This document shows positions 5,649 through 12,762 of a DNA stretch of 23,928 nucleotides, in pieces; within the stretch, counting starts at the first letter, position 1, and each line of letters begins with the position of its first letter. The DNA comes from SKKY01 sp964622305 (GTDB taxonomy: Bacteria; Bacillota; Peptococcia; Peptococcales; SKKY01): the NCBI GenBank assembly GCA_964622305.1, contig CAZUPR010000020.1, positions 1 through 23,928 on the forward strand. The letters are read 5' to 3'. The notes beneath the pieces are model-generated. The model worked only from the letters and a program-made list of their open reading frames with translations. It was not told where the DNA came from and searched no databases. Made by a program: the position numbers and the translations under genes.

Positions 5649-6467
5649 CTATTTGTAAAGTTTTATTTGTACCTCTAAATGATCCTCATGTAATGAATCT
5701 TTATATTCCGTCCTTACACCAGCAAATTCAATATCTTTTAAGGCCTTTTTTAAAGTATTTTGAAATAATTTATAATCTTTGGCCTCTCTTAATTTAAGGG
5801 AAAACCCTTCTTCTTTAGTCTCATCAGGCTTATAATAGCATTCCACAAGCTGATCTGTTTGTTTAACATTAAGGTTGTTTTTGTAGATTTTATTTAGAAC
5901 ATCCAGCTGGTCTGCTTCGCTTTTTAGCCTTAAGAGGGCTCTTAAATGTCTTTCGCTTAGTAGTTGGGTTGATATTTCTTTGCGCACAAGCGGGCTTAAT
6001 TTTAAGAGTCTCATCTTATTGGCAACCATAGACTGAGAACGTCCTACCTTATTTGCTACCTCTTCCTGAGTCATACTAAATTGATCAATAAGCTTTTTAA
6101 AGGCTTCTGCCTCTTCAAAATAGTTGAGGTCCTCCCTCTGGAGGTTCTCTATTATGGCAATTTCTGCCATCTCCTGCTCAGTAAAATCTTTAATAATAGC
6201 AGGAATCTCAAGCAAACCAGCTAAGGTTGCTGCTCGCCAGCGCCTTTCACCGGCAATAATTATGTACTCTCTTGCAGATATCTTCTTTAAAATTATAGGC
6301 TGTAAAATACCATACTGCTTTATTGAAGAAGCTAGCTCTTCCAGCTGCTGATTATCAAATTCAACCCTGGGCTGATAGGGATTGGGAGATATGGCATCTA
6401 ATGATATTTTTTCTACTATTTCCTGTTTGTTGGCTGCAAAGCCCAGTAAAGAGTTAATTTTATTCAT
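5649..6467 (-). CDS. noc: Nucleoid occlusion protein Noc (ParB paralogue)
   Basis: ParB-like CTPase that binds NBS sites and tethers DNA to the membrane to block division over the nucleoid. The 272-residue protein has GERRWRA at 73-79, ENLQREDL at 107-114, and a helix-turn-helix at about 132-156. The four specificity positions are Gln145, Lys151, Lys156 and Arg173, the Q-K-K-R combination reported for Noc rather than ParB. Two exact NBS sites lie in this window. The N-terminal MNKINSLLGFAANK can form a short amphipathic helix, analogous to the Bacillus Noc membrane anchor; this is inference. An AAAGGAGG SD lies 13 nt upstream of the ATG, rather long. It sits between rsmG and soj, as in Bacillus. 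Confidence 0.93.
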   Translation of the reverse strand: MNKINSLLGFAANKQEIVEKISLDAISPNPYQPRVEFDNQQLEELASSIKQYGILQPIILKKISAREYIIIAGERRWRAATLAGLLEIPAIIKDFTEQEMAEIAIIENLQREDLNYFEEAEAFKKLIDQFSMTQEEVANKVGRSQSMVANKMRLLKLSPLVRKEISTQLLSERHLRALLRLKSEADQLDVLNKIYKNNLNVKQTDQLVECYYKPDETKEEGFSLKLREAKDYKLFQNTLKKALKDIEFAGVRTEYKDSLHEDHLEVQIKLYK

Positions 6468-6490
6468 CTTGTTTCCATGTCCTCCTTTTA

Positions 6491-7201
6491 TTATAAGGGT
6501 TTTTTAGCAGGTCTCCCCGCCTGACGAGGATACTTTTTGGGAGTGATTTTTTCTTTTTTAATCAAAATCAGGTTTCTCTCTAAAGAAAACTCTTGAATAC
6601 ACAGCTTTTCAATAGCTTCAAGCTGGCCGCCCAGCTCTTTCAAGGCATTTTTTGAATCTTCAAGCTCTTCAATATAATCTGGACCCTTATAGGCAATAAA
6701 AAAACCTCCTTTTTTCACAAAAGGGAGTGTATATTCAAGAAGAACCGGCATCTTAGATACAGCCCTGGCCACTGCATAGTCAAAATTTTCCCGGTAAGCA
6801 TTATCTTGTCCCAAATCTTCTGCACGGCTTGTGATTACATTCACATTATCCAGGCTTAGTTCTTTAACCAACAAATTAAGAAAATCAGTCCTTTTTTTCA
6901 AAGAATCCGATAAGGTAACTTGAAGCTGGGGAAAATAAATGGCCAGGGGCAAGCCAGGAAAGCCTGCTCCTGTACCAAGATCGATTAAACTTTTCCCATT
7001 TAAAGAAAATTTGTCTATTTTTTTCAGCAAAAGAGAATCAATAAAGTGCTTAAAGATTACCTCTTTTTCATCAGTAATTGCTGTTAAATTTATTTTTTTA
7101 TTCCATTCAAGAAGAAGGTCCTTATACTTAAGAAAACTTGCTGCTTTTTCCTCATCCAATACTAAACCTTCTCGGGCAAAATATTCTTGCAGATTATTCA
7201 T
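6491..7201 (-). CDS. rsmG: 16S rRNA (guanine527-N7)-methyltransferase
   Basis: Methylates N7 of G527 in the 530 loop of 16S rRNA, using S-adenosylmethionine; loss gives low-level streptomycin resistance in several bacteria. The 236-residue product has the GidB N-terminus with WNKKINLTAI (33-42). The SAM-binding loop IDLGTGAGFPGLPLAI is at 73-88, and the family C-terminal block YPRQAGRPAKKPL ends the protein. Its ATG overlaps the mnmG stop by 8 bp, with only a weak SD (AGAAGG), which suggests coupling to mnmG. Gene order mnmE-mnmG-rsmG-noc is conserved in Firmicutes. Confidence 0.97.
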   Translation of the reverse strand: MNNLQEYFAREGLVLDEEKAASFLKYKDLLLEWNKKINLTAITDEKEVIFKHFIDSLLLKKIDKFSLNGKSLIDLGTGAGFPGLPLAIYFPQLQVTLSDSLKKRTDFLNLLVKELSLDNVNVITSRAEDLGQDNAYRENFDYAVARAVSKMPVLLEYTLPFVKKGGFFIAYKGPDYIEELEDSKNALKELGGQLEAIEKLCIQEFSLERNLILIKKEKITPKKYPRQAGRPAKKPL

Positions 7202-9086
7202 CCTTTAACCTTCTGCTCTTTTCCAGATAAATCATCAAAACGCTAATATCTGCAGGCGAGACACCCTGAATACGAGATGCCTGTCCAATAGAAATTGGTT
7301 TTAATTGGTCTAACTTCTGAGCAGCTTCCTTTCTCAACCCTGCTATTTCTCCATAAATAATATCCTCAGGCAAGATCTTATCTTCTAGTCTATTGAATTT
7401 TTCAATTTGTTTCAATTGTTTTTCTATATATCCATCATATTTTATTTGGATATCTATTTGCTCTTTAACATCTGCTCTGTCCAGATCATCAATAAAGCCA
7501 TATTGAACCAAATCCTCAAAGACAATTTCGTTTCTTTTTAGAAGGTCATAGAGAGAAAGTGTTTGTTTAAAATCTGCGCTCTCTTTAGCTAATAATAGCT
7601 CTCTTAATTTTTCGTTACCAGGATTTATTTTGCTTTCTTTTAAGTTTTTTATTTCCCGGGAAATAGCTTCTTTTTTCTCCAAAAAATCTCCGTATCTTTC
7701 TTCGGATATTAATCCAAGTTTATGTCCCTTATCTGTAAGCCTCAAATCAGCATTGTCTTGCCTTAAATAAAGCCTGTGCTCTGACCTGGACGTAAGCAGA
7801 CGGTAGGGTTCATTGGTGTCTTTGGTTAAAAGATCATCAATTAAAACCCCCATATAGGCTTCTGTTCTCGATAGAATAAAAGGCTCCTCATTTTTCACCT
7901 TTAAGGCAGCATTAATTCCAGCAAGAAGTCCCTGGGCTGCTGCTTCTTCATAACCGGAAGATCCATTTATCTGTCCGGCAGTAAAAAGACCGGAAATATT
8001 CTTAAGCTCAAAATTTAGCTTTAGTTGGGAAGGTTTCACAGCATCATATTCAATTGCATAACCTGTCCTAAGAATCTCCGCATTTTCCAAACCAGGAATT
8101 GTCCTAAGCATTTCCAACTGAACCTCTTCTGGCAAACTGGTATTCATACCCTGAACATAGGCTTCGTTTGTTCTTTCCCCTTCTGGCTCAATAAAAATTT
8201 GATGGCGATCCTTATCGGCAAAACGAACCACCTTATCCTCAATGGAAGGGCAGTACCTTGGGCCAGCCCCTTGAATAACACCAGTAAACAAGGGTGATCT
8301 GTGTAAGTTATCTTCAATAATTTGGTGGGTTTCCAAATTTGTATAGGTCAGCCAACAAGGGGTCTTACTCCTTACGTTCTTTTTTTGATAGTTTTCAAAA
8401 GAAAAATAAAGGGGCTCTTCGGAGCCTGGCTGAATAGTCATTTTAGAATAATCAATACTAGCCGCATCTATCCTGGCCGGGGTTCCTGTTTTCAATCTAA
8501 GAAGCTCAACTCCATGCTGACGAAGAGAGGCCGAAAGCTTATCTGTACTTGTAAAACCCTGAGGGCCTGCCTTATAAATAAGCTCACCAATAATTATACT
8601 GGAATCCATATAAGTTCCTGCGGTTATTACTACAGCCTTAGCTTTAAAGATTCCGCCAGTTTGGGTCTTAATGCCAAGAACCTCACCATTTTCAACAAGA
8701 ATTTCCTCAACGGTAGCTTCTTTTATCTTTAAGTTTTTTTCACTGGAAAGTGTTTTATACATTTCTTCCTGGTACAATTTTTTATCAGATTGGGCTCTAA
8801 GAGCATGAACTGCTGGTCCTTTTGAGGTATTAAGCATCTTTATTTGCAAATAAGATTTGTCTGCATTCTTTCCCATTTCACCACCCAGGGCGTCAATTTC
8901 ACGAACCAAATGGCTTTTGGCAGGACCACCAATAGCTGGATTACAGGGCATAAGAGCTATCCCATTTAAATTTATCGTAAAAACGCCTGTTTTTAAGCCC
9001 ATTCTGGCCGCCGCTAAAGCCGCCTCGCAGCCGGCATGACCAGCGCCAACCACTATAACATCAAATTCTTCTCCTATATAAGCCAC
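7194..9086 (-). CDS. mnmG: tRNA uridine-34 carboxymethylaminomethyl enzyme, FAD subunit
   Basis: With MnmE it installs the cmnm5 group on wobble uridine-34 of several tRNAs, using FAD, glycine and methylene-tetrahydrofolate. The 630-residue product has the Rossmann motif VVGAGHAG (12-19), the CNPAIGG loop with Cys48, the second conserved Cys in RYCPSIEDK, and the C-terminal MnmE-interacting helical domain ending near ISIGQASRIQGVSPADI. It starts at GTG (9086), leaving seven residues before FDVIVVG as in homologues; the SD is weak. The gap to mnmE is 8 bp. Its C-terminal part carries an exact Noc-binding palindrome (7650-7665). Confidence 0.98.
   Translation of the reverse strand: MAYIGEEFDVIVVGAGHAGCEAALAAARMGLKTGVFTINLNGIALMPCNPAIGGPAKSHLVREIDALGGEMGKNADKSYLQIKMLNTSKGPAVHALRAQSDKKLYQEEMYKTLSSEKNLKIKEATVEEILVENGEVLGIKTQTGGIFKAKAVVITAGTYMDSSIIIGELIYKAGPQGFTSTDKLSASLRQHGVELLRLKTGTPARIDAASIDYSKMTIQPGSEEPLYFSFENYQKKNVRSKTPCWLTYTNLETHQIIEDNLHRSPLFTGVIQGAGPRYCPSIEDKVVRFADKDRHQIFIEPEGERTNEAYVQGMNTSLPEEVQLEMLRTIPGLENAEILRTGYAIEYDAVKPSQLKLNFELKNISGLFTAGQINGSSGYEEAAAQGLLAGINAALKVKNEEPFILSRTEAYMGVLIDDLLTKDTNEPYRLLTSRSEHRLYLRQDNADLRLTDKGHKLGLISEERYGDFLEKKEAISREIKNLKESKINPGNEKLRELLLAKESADFKQTLSLYDLLKRNEIVFEDLVQYGFIDDLDRADVKEQIDIQIKYDGYIEKQLKQIEKFNRLEDKILPEDIIYGEIAGLRKEAAQKLDQLKPISIGQASRIQGVSPADISVLMIYLEKSRRLKDE
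7650..7665. promoter_or_regulatory. Noc-binding site (NBS), exact consensus
   Basis: ATTTCCCGGGAAAT at 7651-7664, with flanking T/A giving the same 16-bp palindrome as at 1946-1961. It is embedded in mnmG and again read as codons for I-S-R-E-I, including the CGG arginine codon. It lies 1.2 kb upstream of noc itself. Confidence 0.82.
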
Positions 9087-9094
9087 ACTTTAAC

Positions 9095-10477
9095 CTACTT
9101 TCCTATACAAAATTTACTAAATACAGCATCCATTACATCTTCACTTATATTCTTTCCGCTGGTTTCTTCCAAGGCTACTTTGGCATCATAAAGATCTATG
9201 GTTACAAAATCATCTTCCATATCCATCTCCAGAGAATCAAGGGCCTGCTTTAAAGATAAGAGTGCTTTTTGTAAGAGTCCTTTTTGCCTGCTGTTAGTAA
9301 TAAAGACTCCCTCATTAAAATCATAATCTGAGTCTATAAAAGTATTTTCTATCTCTTTTTCTAAAATATCAAGATGCTTTTTTTCCATGGTTGAAAAAGG
9401 GAAAATCTTTTCCTGGGAAAAACTTGACTGAACCCTTAGGAGATCTTTTTCATCCTTTAAAGTATCTATCTTGTTTAATAAAATTATTTTCTCCTTATCC
9501 TTAATCAAAGGATAAATTTCGTCCTTTTCTTCTTGATAAGGCTGGGATAAATCAATCATGTAAATGATAAGATCCGCCTTATCAATGCCTTCCTTGCTTT
9601 TTTCTATACCAAGCTTTTCAATGGCATCCTGGCTCTTTCTGATCCCTGCTGTATCAATAATTTTTGCCGGTATTTTACCAATGGTAAGATATTCTTCAAC
9701 CGTATCTCTGGTAGTACCTGGAATATCAGAAACTATAGCCCTTTCTTCATCTAAAAGCATATTAAGAAAACTGGACTTGCCAACATTAGGCTGACCAATA
9801 ATAAGGATTCTTATCCCATCATTTATATATTTGCTTTTTTCACTTTTTAATAAAAGCTCTTCTATTTTTAGAGAAATTTTTCTAATTCTTTCTTCTTTTT
9901 CTTCTTTATCCAAAGGAGGTAAATCATCTTCAGGAAAATCTATTGATGCTTCCATATAAGCCAATAGTTCAATCAAATCTGAAAGAATAGTTTCCAGGGT
10001 ATGTGAGTTCTTACCAGCCAGAGAATCAGCTGCAAATTTAAGGCCTTGTTTGTTTTTTGCTTCTATTATATCGATAATAGCCTCAGCTTCAGTAAGATCC
10101 ATCTTGCCATTTAAGAATGCTCTTTTAGAAAACTCGCCTGCCTGAGCGTGCCTGGCACCATTTTTTATCAAAAGTTCAAGGATGTAATTAACAGCTATAA
10201 AACTACCATGACTTTGTATTTCAACAACATCTTCACCTGTGTAAGACCTGGGAGCCCTCATAGGCAAACAGAGGCACTGATCCACTAACTGGCCAGAAAA
10301 GTTATCATAAATTTTTCCAAGTTGAACCTGATGGCTGTCCATTTGAGATAGCTTCTTCTTGCCCTGCCAAATTTTATCAACTATTTCTACTGCTTCTTCC
10401 CCGCTCACCTTTATTATTGAAACAGCAGCAGGACCAATTCCTGTCACAATAGAGCAAATAGTGTCATTATAATTCAT
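9095..10477 (-). CDS. mnmE: tRNA modification GTPase MnmE
   Basis: Folate-binding, potassium-dependent GTPase partner of MnmG in wobble-uridine modification. Domain order in the 460-residue protein: formyl-THF-binding N-terminal domain (about 1-120, with RAPRSYTGEDVVEIQSHG), helical domain, inserted G domain with GQPNVGKS (228-235), DIPGTTRD (251-258), DTAG (275-278) and NKID, then the catalytic C-terminal CIGK (457-460). The open frame extends 12 codons further upstream. The consensus AAGGAGGT (10485-10492) fixes the start at ATG 10477, giving MNYNDTICSIVTG. A strong terminator stands directly before this SD, so expression depends on read-through or on an unseen internal promoter. Confidence 0.98.
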   Translation of the reverse strand: MNYNDTICSIVTGIGPAAVSIIKVSGEEAVEIVDKIWQGKKKLSQMDSHQVQLGKIYDNFSGQLVDQCLCLPMRAPRSYTGEDVVEIQSHGSFIAVNYILELLIKNGARHAQAGEFSKRAFLNGKMDLTEAEAIIDIIEAKNKQGLKFAADSLAGKNSHTLETILSDLIELLAYMEASIDFPEDDLPPLDKEEKEERIRKISLKIEELLLKSEKSKYINDGIRILIIGQPNVGKSSFLNMLLDEERAIVSDIPGTTRDTVEEYLTIGKIPAKIIDTAGIRKSQDAIEKLGIEKSKEGIDKADLIIYMIDLSQPYQEEKDEIYPLIKDKEKIILLNKIDTLKDEKDLLRVQSSFSQEKIFPFSTMEKKHLDILEKEIENTFIDSDYDFNEGVFITNSRQKGLLQKALLSLKQALDSLEMDMEDDFVTIDLYDAKVALEETSGKNISEDVMDAVFSKFCIGK

Positions 10478-10493
10478 TTCTTTAACCTCCTTG

Positions 10494-10525
10494 AAAAAAA
10501 AACCAGTAATCATAAGATTACTGGT
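10494..10525 (-). terminator. Intrinsic terminator between jag and mnmE
   Basis: ACCAGTAATC (10502-10511), loop ATAA, GATTACTGGT (10516-10525): a perfect 10-bp stem. In minus-strand reading it is followed by a run of eight to nine Ts. It begins 6 nt after the jag stop codon, and the T-run ends about 2 nt before the mnmE SD. Confidence 0.9.
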
Positions 10526-10531
10526 AAAGTC

Positions 10532-11158
10532 TTAATTGTTACGATTAGGTGCAATAACTACTTTTCTAAATGGCTCCATACCCTCGCTGTAAGTATTAAC
10601 ACTTTTGTTTTCTTGCAGAGCCATATGGATTATTCTTCTTTCATGCGGGCTCATTGGCTCCAGAGAAATTTTTCTCCCTGTCCTTTTAACCTTCTGAGAA
10701 AGTCTGTCTGCCAAATTTACAAGAGTTTCTTCCCTTTTCTTCCTGTAATCTTCCACATCTACAAATACCTTTTTATAATCATCTTTTGACTTATTGATAA
10801 AAAGATTGGCTAAAAACTGTACTGAATCAAGAGTTTCCCCTCTTCTTCCTATTAAAATACCAAGATCTTCACCTTCCAGGCTAACAAAAATGTTACCATT
10901 TTCTTCTCTGTAGGTCACCTGGGGATTTAATCTTAATTTTTCAAATAAGAGGTTAAAAAATTCTGCCAAATTATCTTGCGAGTTCTCTTTTTTTGTAACT
11001 CTTATTAAAGCTTCTTTATTACCTATAATTCCCAAAAAACCATTTTTTGGTTCTTCAAGAACCTCATATTCGATTTCATCTTCTGTCAAATTTAATTCTG
11101 TTAAAGCCAATTGCAAAGCCTCTTCAATTGTTTTTCCTGACTTTTCTAAAACCTTCAT
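10532..11158 (-). CDS. jag: RNA-binding protein Jag/KhpB
   Basis: RNA-binding protein that works with KhpA in several Firmicutes and affects cell division and envelope growth. The 208-residue product has the Jag N-terminal domain (about 1-52, with EEPKNGFLGI), a KH domain with the IGRRG loop at 103-107, and an R3H domain around PHERRIIHMAL (171-181). It follows yidC with a 12-bp gap carrying a GGAGG SD, the usual SpoIIIJ-Jag pair. A strong terminator comes immediately after it. Confidence 0.97.
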   Translation of the reverse strand: MKVLEKSGKTIEEALQLALTELNLTEDEIEYEVLEEPKNGFLGIIGNKEALIRVTKKENSQDNLAEFFNLLFEKLRLNPQVTYREENGNIFVSLEGEDLGILIGRRGETLDSVQFLANLFINKSKDDYKKVFVDVEDYRKKREETLVNLADRLSQKVKRTGRKISLEPMSPHERRIIHMALQENKSVNTYSEGMEPFRKVVIAPNRNN

Positions 11159-11170
11159 TTTGCAGCCTCC

Positions 11171-11812
11171 TTAATTTGAATCAGGAAGACGATTCATAAT
11201 AAACTGTTGTAAAACTCCCATTCCGTTAAAAACTACCCAGTATAAGCACAAACCTGCTGGAAACTTCATACTGATATAGCCAATCATAACTGGCATAAAA
11301 TAAAGCATCATAGTATTTTGGCTGGTTTGTGGTCCGCCTACCATGGTAAGTTTTGTTTGAAAGTATGTAGCGATAGCAACCAGAATCGGTAAAATATACA
11401 AAGGATCCGGGCTGGTCAAAGTGTTAATCCAAAAAAAACTAGAGTGTTCTATTGGGTCAAAAGAATAGGATCTTAATGTGTTAAACAAAGCAAAAATAAT
11501 GGGCATTTGCAGCAGTAAAGGAAAACAGCCTGCGGCAGGATTAACATTATATTCCTGGTAAAGATTCATTACCTCTTGGTTTAATTTTTCTTTATTATTC
11601 TTATACTTCTTTTGTAGTTTTTCCATCTCTGGCTGAATTTTTTGCATGTTCTTCATTGAGCGTGATTGTTTTAGACTCAAAGGAAATAAAATCAGCTTTA
11701 TAAAAATCGTTAAAATAATTATTGCAAATGCATAACTTGGAAAGCCAATTTTTACTGAAATTAAGTAAAAAAAGTCAATTAATGAAACTACTATTTCTTT
11801 CAATGCGGCCAT
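11171..11812 (-). CDS. yidC: Membrane protein insertase YidC/SpoIIIJ
   Basis: Inserts and folds membrane proteins alone or with SecYEG. The 213-residue product carries the conserved core: FPLSLKQSRSMKNMQKIQPE with the hydrophilic-groove Arg51, the cytoplasmic coiled coil (about 55-85), and NPAAGCFPLLLQMPIIFALF. Five membrane segments are predicted. Unlike B. subtilis SpoIIIJ there is no signal peptide with a lipobox cysteine; the protein starts directly before its first core helix, as in many clostridial YidC proteins. An AGGTG-type SD is present. Order rnpA-yidD-yidC-jag is standard. Confidence 0.97.
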   Translation of the reverse strand: MAALKEIVVSLIDFFYLISVKIGFPSYAFAIIILTIFIKLILFPLSLKQSRSMKNMQKIQPEMEKLQKKYKNNKEKLNQEVMNLYQEYNVNPAAGCFPLLLQMPIIFALFNTLRSYSFDPIEHSSFFWINTLTSPDPLYILPILVAIATYFQTKLTMVGGPQTSQNTMMLYFMPVMIGYISMKFPAGLCLYWVVFNGMGVLQQFIMNRLPDSN

Positions 11813-11831
11813 ACATTACACCTGCCTTAAA

Positions 11832-12041
11832 TTAAACTGGATCATAACCACCTGGATGAAAGGGATTACATTTTACTATTCTTTTTATAGAAATAAAGCT
11901 TCCTTTAAATAAGCCGTATTTTTCTAAAGCCTGAATTGTATATTGTGAACAAGTTGGATAAAAGCGACAATTTTTTCCCAAAAGGGGCGATATAAATTTT
12001 TGGTATCCTTTAATAAGTAAGATTAAGAAATTTTTAATCAA
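11832..12041 (-). CDS. yidD: Membrane protein insertion efficiency factor YidD
   Basis: Small membrane-associated protein that assists YidC-dependent insertion. The 69-residue product has an N-terminal amphipathic/hydrophobic helix and the family motif CRFYPTCSQY (Cys25, Cys31), then the CNPFHPGGYDPV C-terminus. It overlaps rnpA by 8 bp, the usual rnpA-yidD coupling. Confidence 0.97.
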   Translation of the reverse strand: MIKNFLILLIKGYQKFISPLLGKNCRFYPTCSQYTIQALEKYGLFKGSFISIKRIVKCNPFHPGGYDPV

Positions 12042-12387
12042 GAAGCTCAGATCCTTTTAAGGCATGATTAAGAGATTTTTCCATTGAACTGTAATCAGTA
12101 TCTTTTATCTTTGGTCTGACGATAACTATGATATCATAACCAAGAGATAACAAAAATCTATTATTATTAATTATTTCCCTTAATCTTCTCTTTATTAAAT
12201 TTCTCTTCCACGCTTTGCCAACTTTTTTAGAAAGCGAAAAACCTATCCTGGAAATATTTGATCCATTTTTTTTACGGTAAATTATAAAATCTCTGTTAGC
12301 ATAGGATTTACCTTTTTTATAAACTTGTTTAAAGTCTTTGTTTTTTTTAAGTCTGTTTTCATCTTTTAACAAATTATTCAACTCCAA
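12034..12387 (-). CDS. rnpA: Ribonuclease P protein component
   Basis: Protein subunit of RNase P, which matures tRNA 5' ends. Up to 117 residues; the RNR motif KRNLIKRRLR is at 61-70, and the FSLSKKVGKA block precedes it. The start is uncertain and is TTG in either case. TTG 12387 has an AGAGGA SD 7 nt upstream, but that SD lies in a terminator arm. TTG 12372 has a GGAG (12382-12385) 9 nt upstream and gives MLKDENRLKKNKDF, closer to homologues. The end of the gene overlaps yidD. The rpmH-rnpA pair is separated by an intrinsic terminator, consistent with far greater need for L34 than for RnpA. Confidence 0.95.
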   Translation of the reverse strand: MELNNLLKDENRLKKNKDFKQVYKKGKSYANRDFIIYRKKNGSNISRIGFSLSKKVGKAWKRNLIKRRLREIINNNRFLLSLGYDIIVIVRPKIKDTDYSSMEKSLNHALKGSELLD

Positions 12388-12419
12388 AAAAAAGTCCTCT
12401 TTATAAACAAAAAGGACTT
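12386..12419 (-). terminator. Intrinsic terminator/attenuator between rpmH and rnpA
   Basis: In minus-strand reading AAGTCCT (12413-12419) pairs with AGGACTT (12392-12398); three more A-T pairs beyond a bulged C extend the stem. A run of eight Ts follows (12386-12393). The 3' arm contains the AGAGGA ribosome-binding site candidate for rnpA, so terminator formation would also hide it. Confidence 0.75.
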
Positions 12420-12431
12420 AAAAAAACTAAA

Positions 12432-12566
12432 CTATGCTGATAATATTTTTCTTCCTTTAGCTCTTCTTCTTTTCAGGACATTTCTTCCTGTTGGAGTTAG
12501 CATTCTAGCTCTGAAACCATGGACTCTTTTTCTTTTTCTTTTACTTGGTTGAAAAGTTCTTTTCAT
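12432..12566 (-). CDS. rpmH: 50S ribosomal protein L34
   Basis: The 44-residue product MKRTFQPSKRKRKRVHGFRA...KILSA is full-length L34, extremely Arg/Lys-rich, with the conserved RMLTPTGRNVLKRRRAKGRK block. A GGAGGTG SD (12574-12580) lies 7 nt before the ATG. It is the first minus-strand gene from oriC and is driven by a strong promoter divergent from dnaA. Confidence 0.98.
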   Translation of the reverse strand: MKRTFQPSKRKRKRVHGFRARMLTPTGRNVLKRRRAKGRKILSA

Positions 12567-12631
12567 TATTTACACCTCCAATAAAAACAATGATTTATAT
12601 TGTTAAACTTTATTTTCTCATTGACCATGAA

Positions 12632-12660
12632 ATTATATACTAATCCTTATCCTTTTTCAA
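12632..12660 (-). promoter_or_regulatory. rpmH promoter
   Basis: Minus-strand TTGAAA (12655-12660), 17-bp spacer, TATAAT (12632-12637): 11 of 12 consensus positions. It predicts a transcript start near 12625 and a leader of about 60 nt. A DnaA box (12664-12672) lies 3 bp upstream of the -35. Confidence 0.85.
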
Positions 12661-12663
12661 GTC

Positions 12664-12672
12664 TGTGGATAA
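12664..12672 (-). promoter_or_regulatory. DnaA box (perfect) between rpmH and dnaA
   Basis: TGTGGATAA, the reverse complement of the consensus TTATCCACA. It lies between the divergent rpmH and dnaA promoters, where bound DnaA could affect both. Confidence 0.85.
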
Positions 12673-12695
12673 CTTTCTCTTTAAGGCCCCTTTCT

Positions 12696-12726
12696 TGTTG
12701 ATAATTACCAGTTATTTTGCTACTAT
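12696..12726 (+). promoter_or_regulatory. dnaA promoter with overlapping DnaA box
   Basis: TTGATA (12698-12703), 17-bp spacer, TACTAT (12721-12726), 5 and 4 of 6 matches. A one-mismatch DnaA box TGTTGATAA (12696-12704) covers the -35 completely, which suggests autorepression of dnaA by DnaA, as known in Bacillus. Confidence 0.65.
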
Positions 12727-12762
12727 ACCTTTACATTTACATGAATGTCCGGAGGTATCAAT

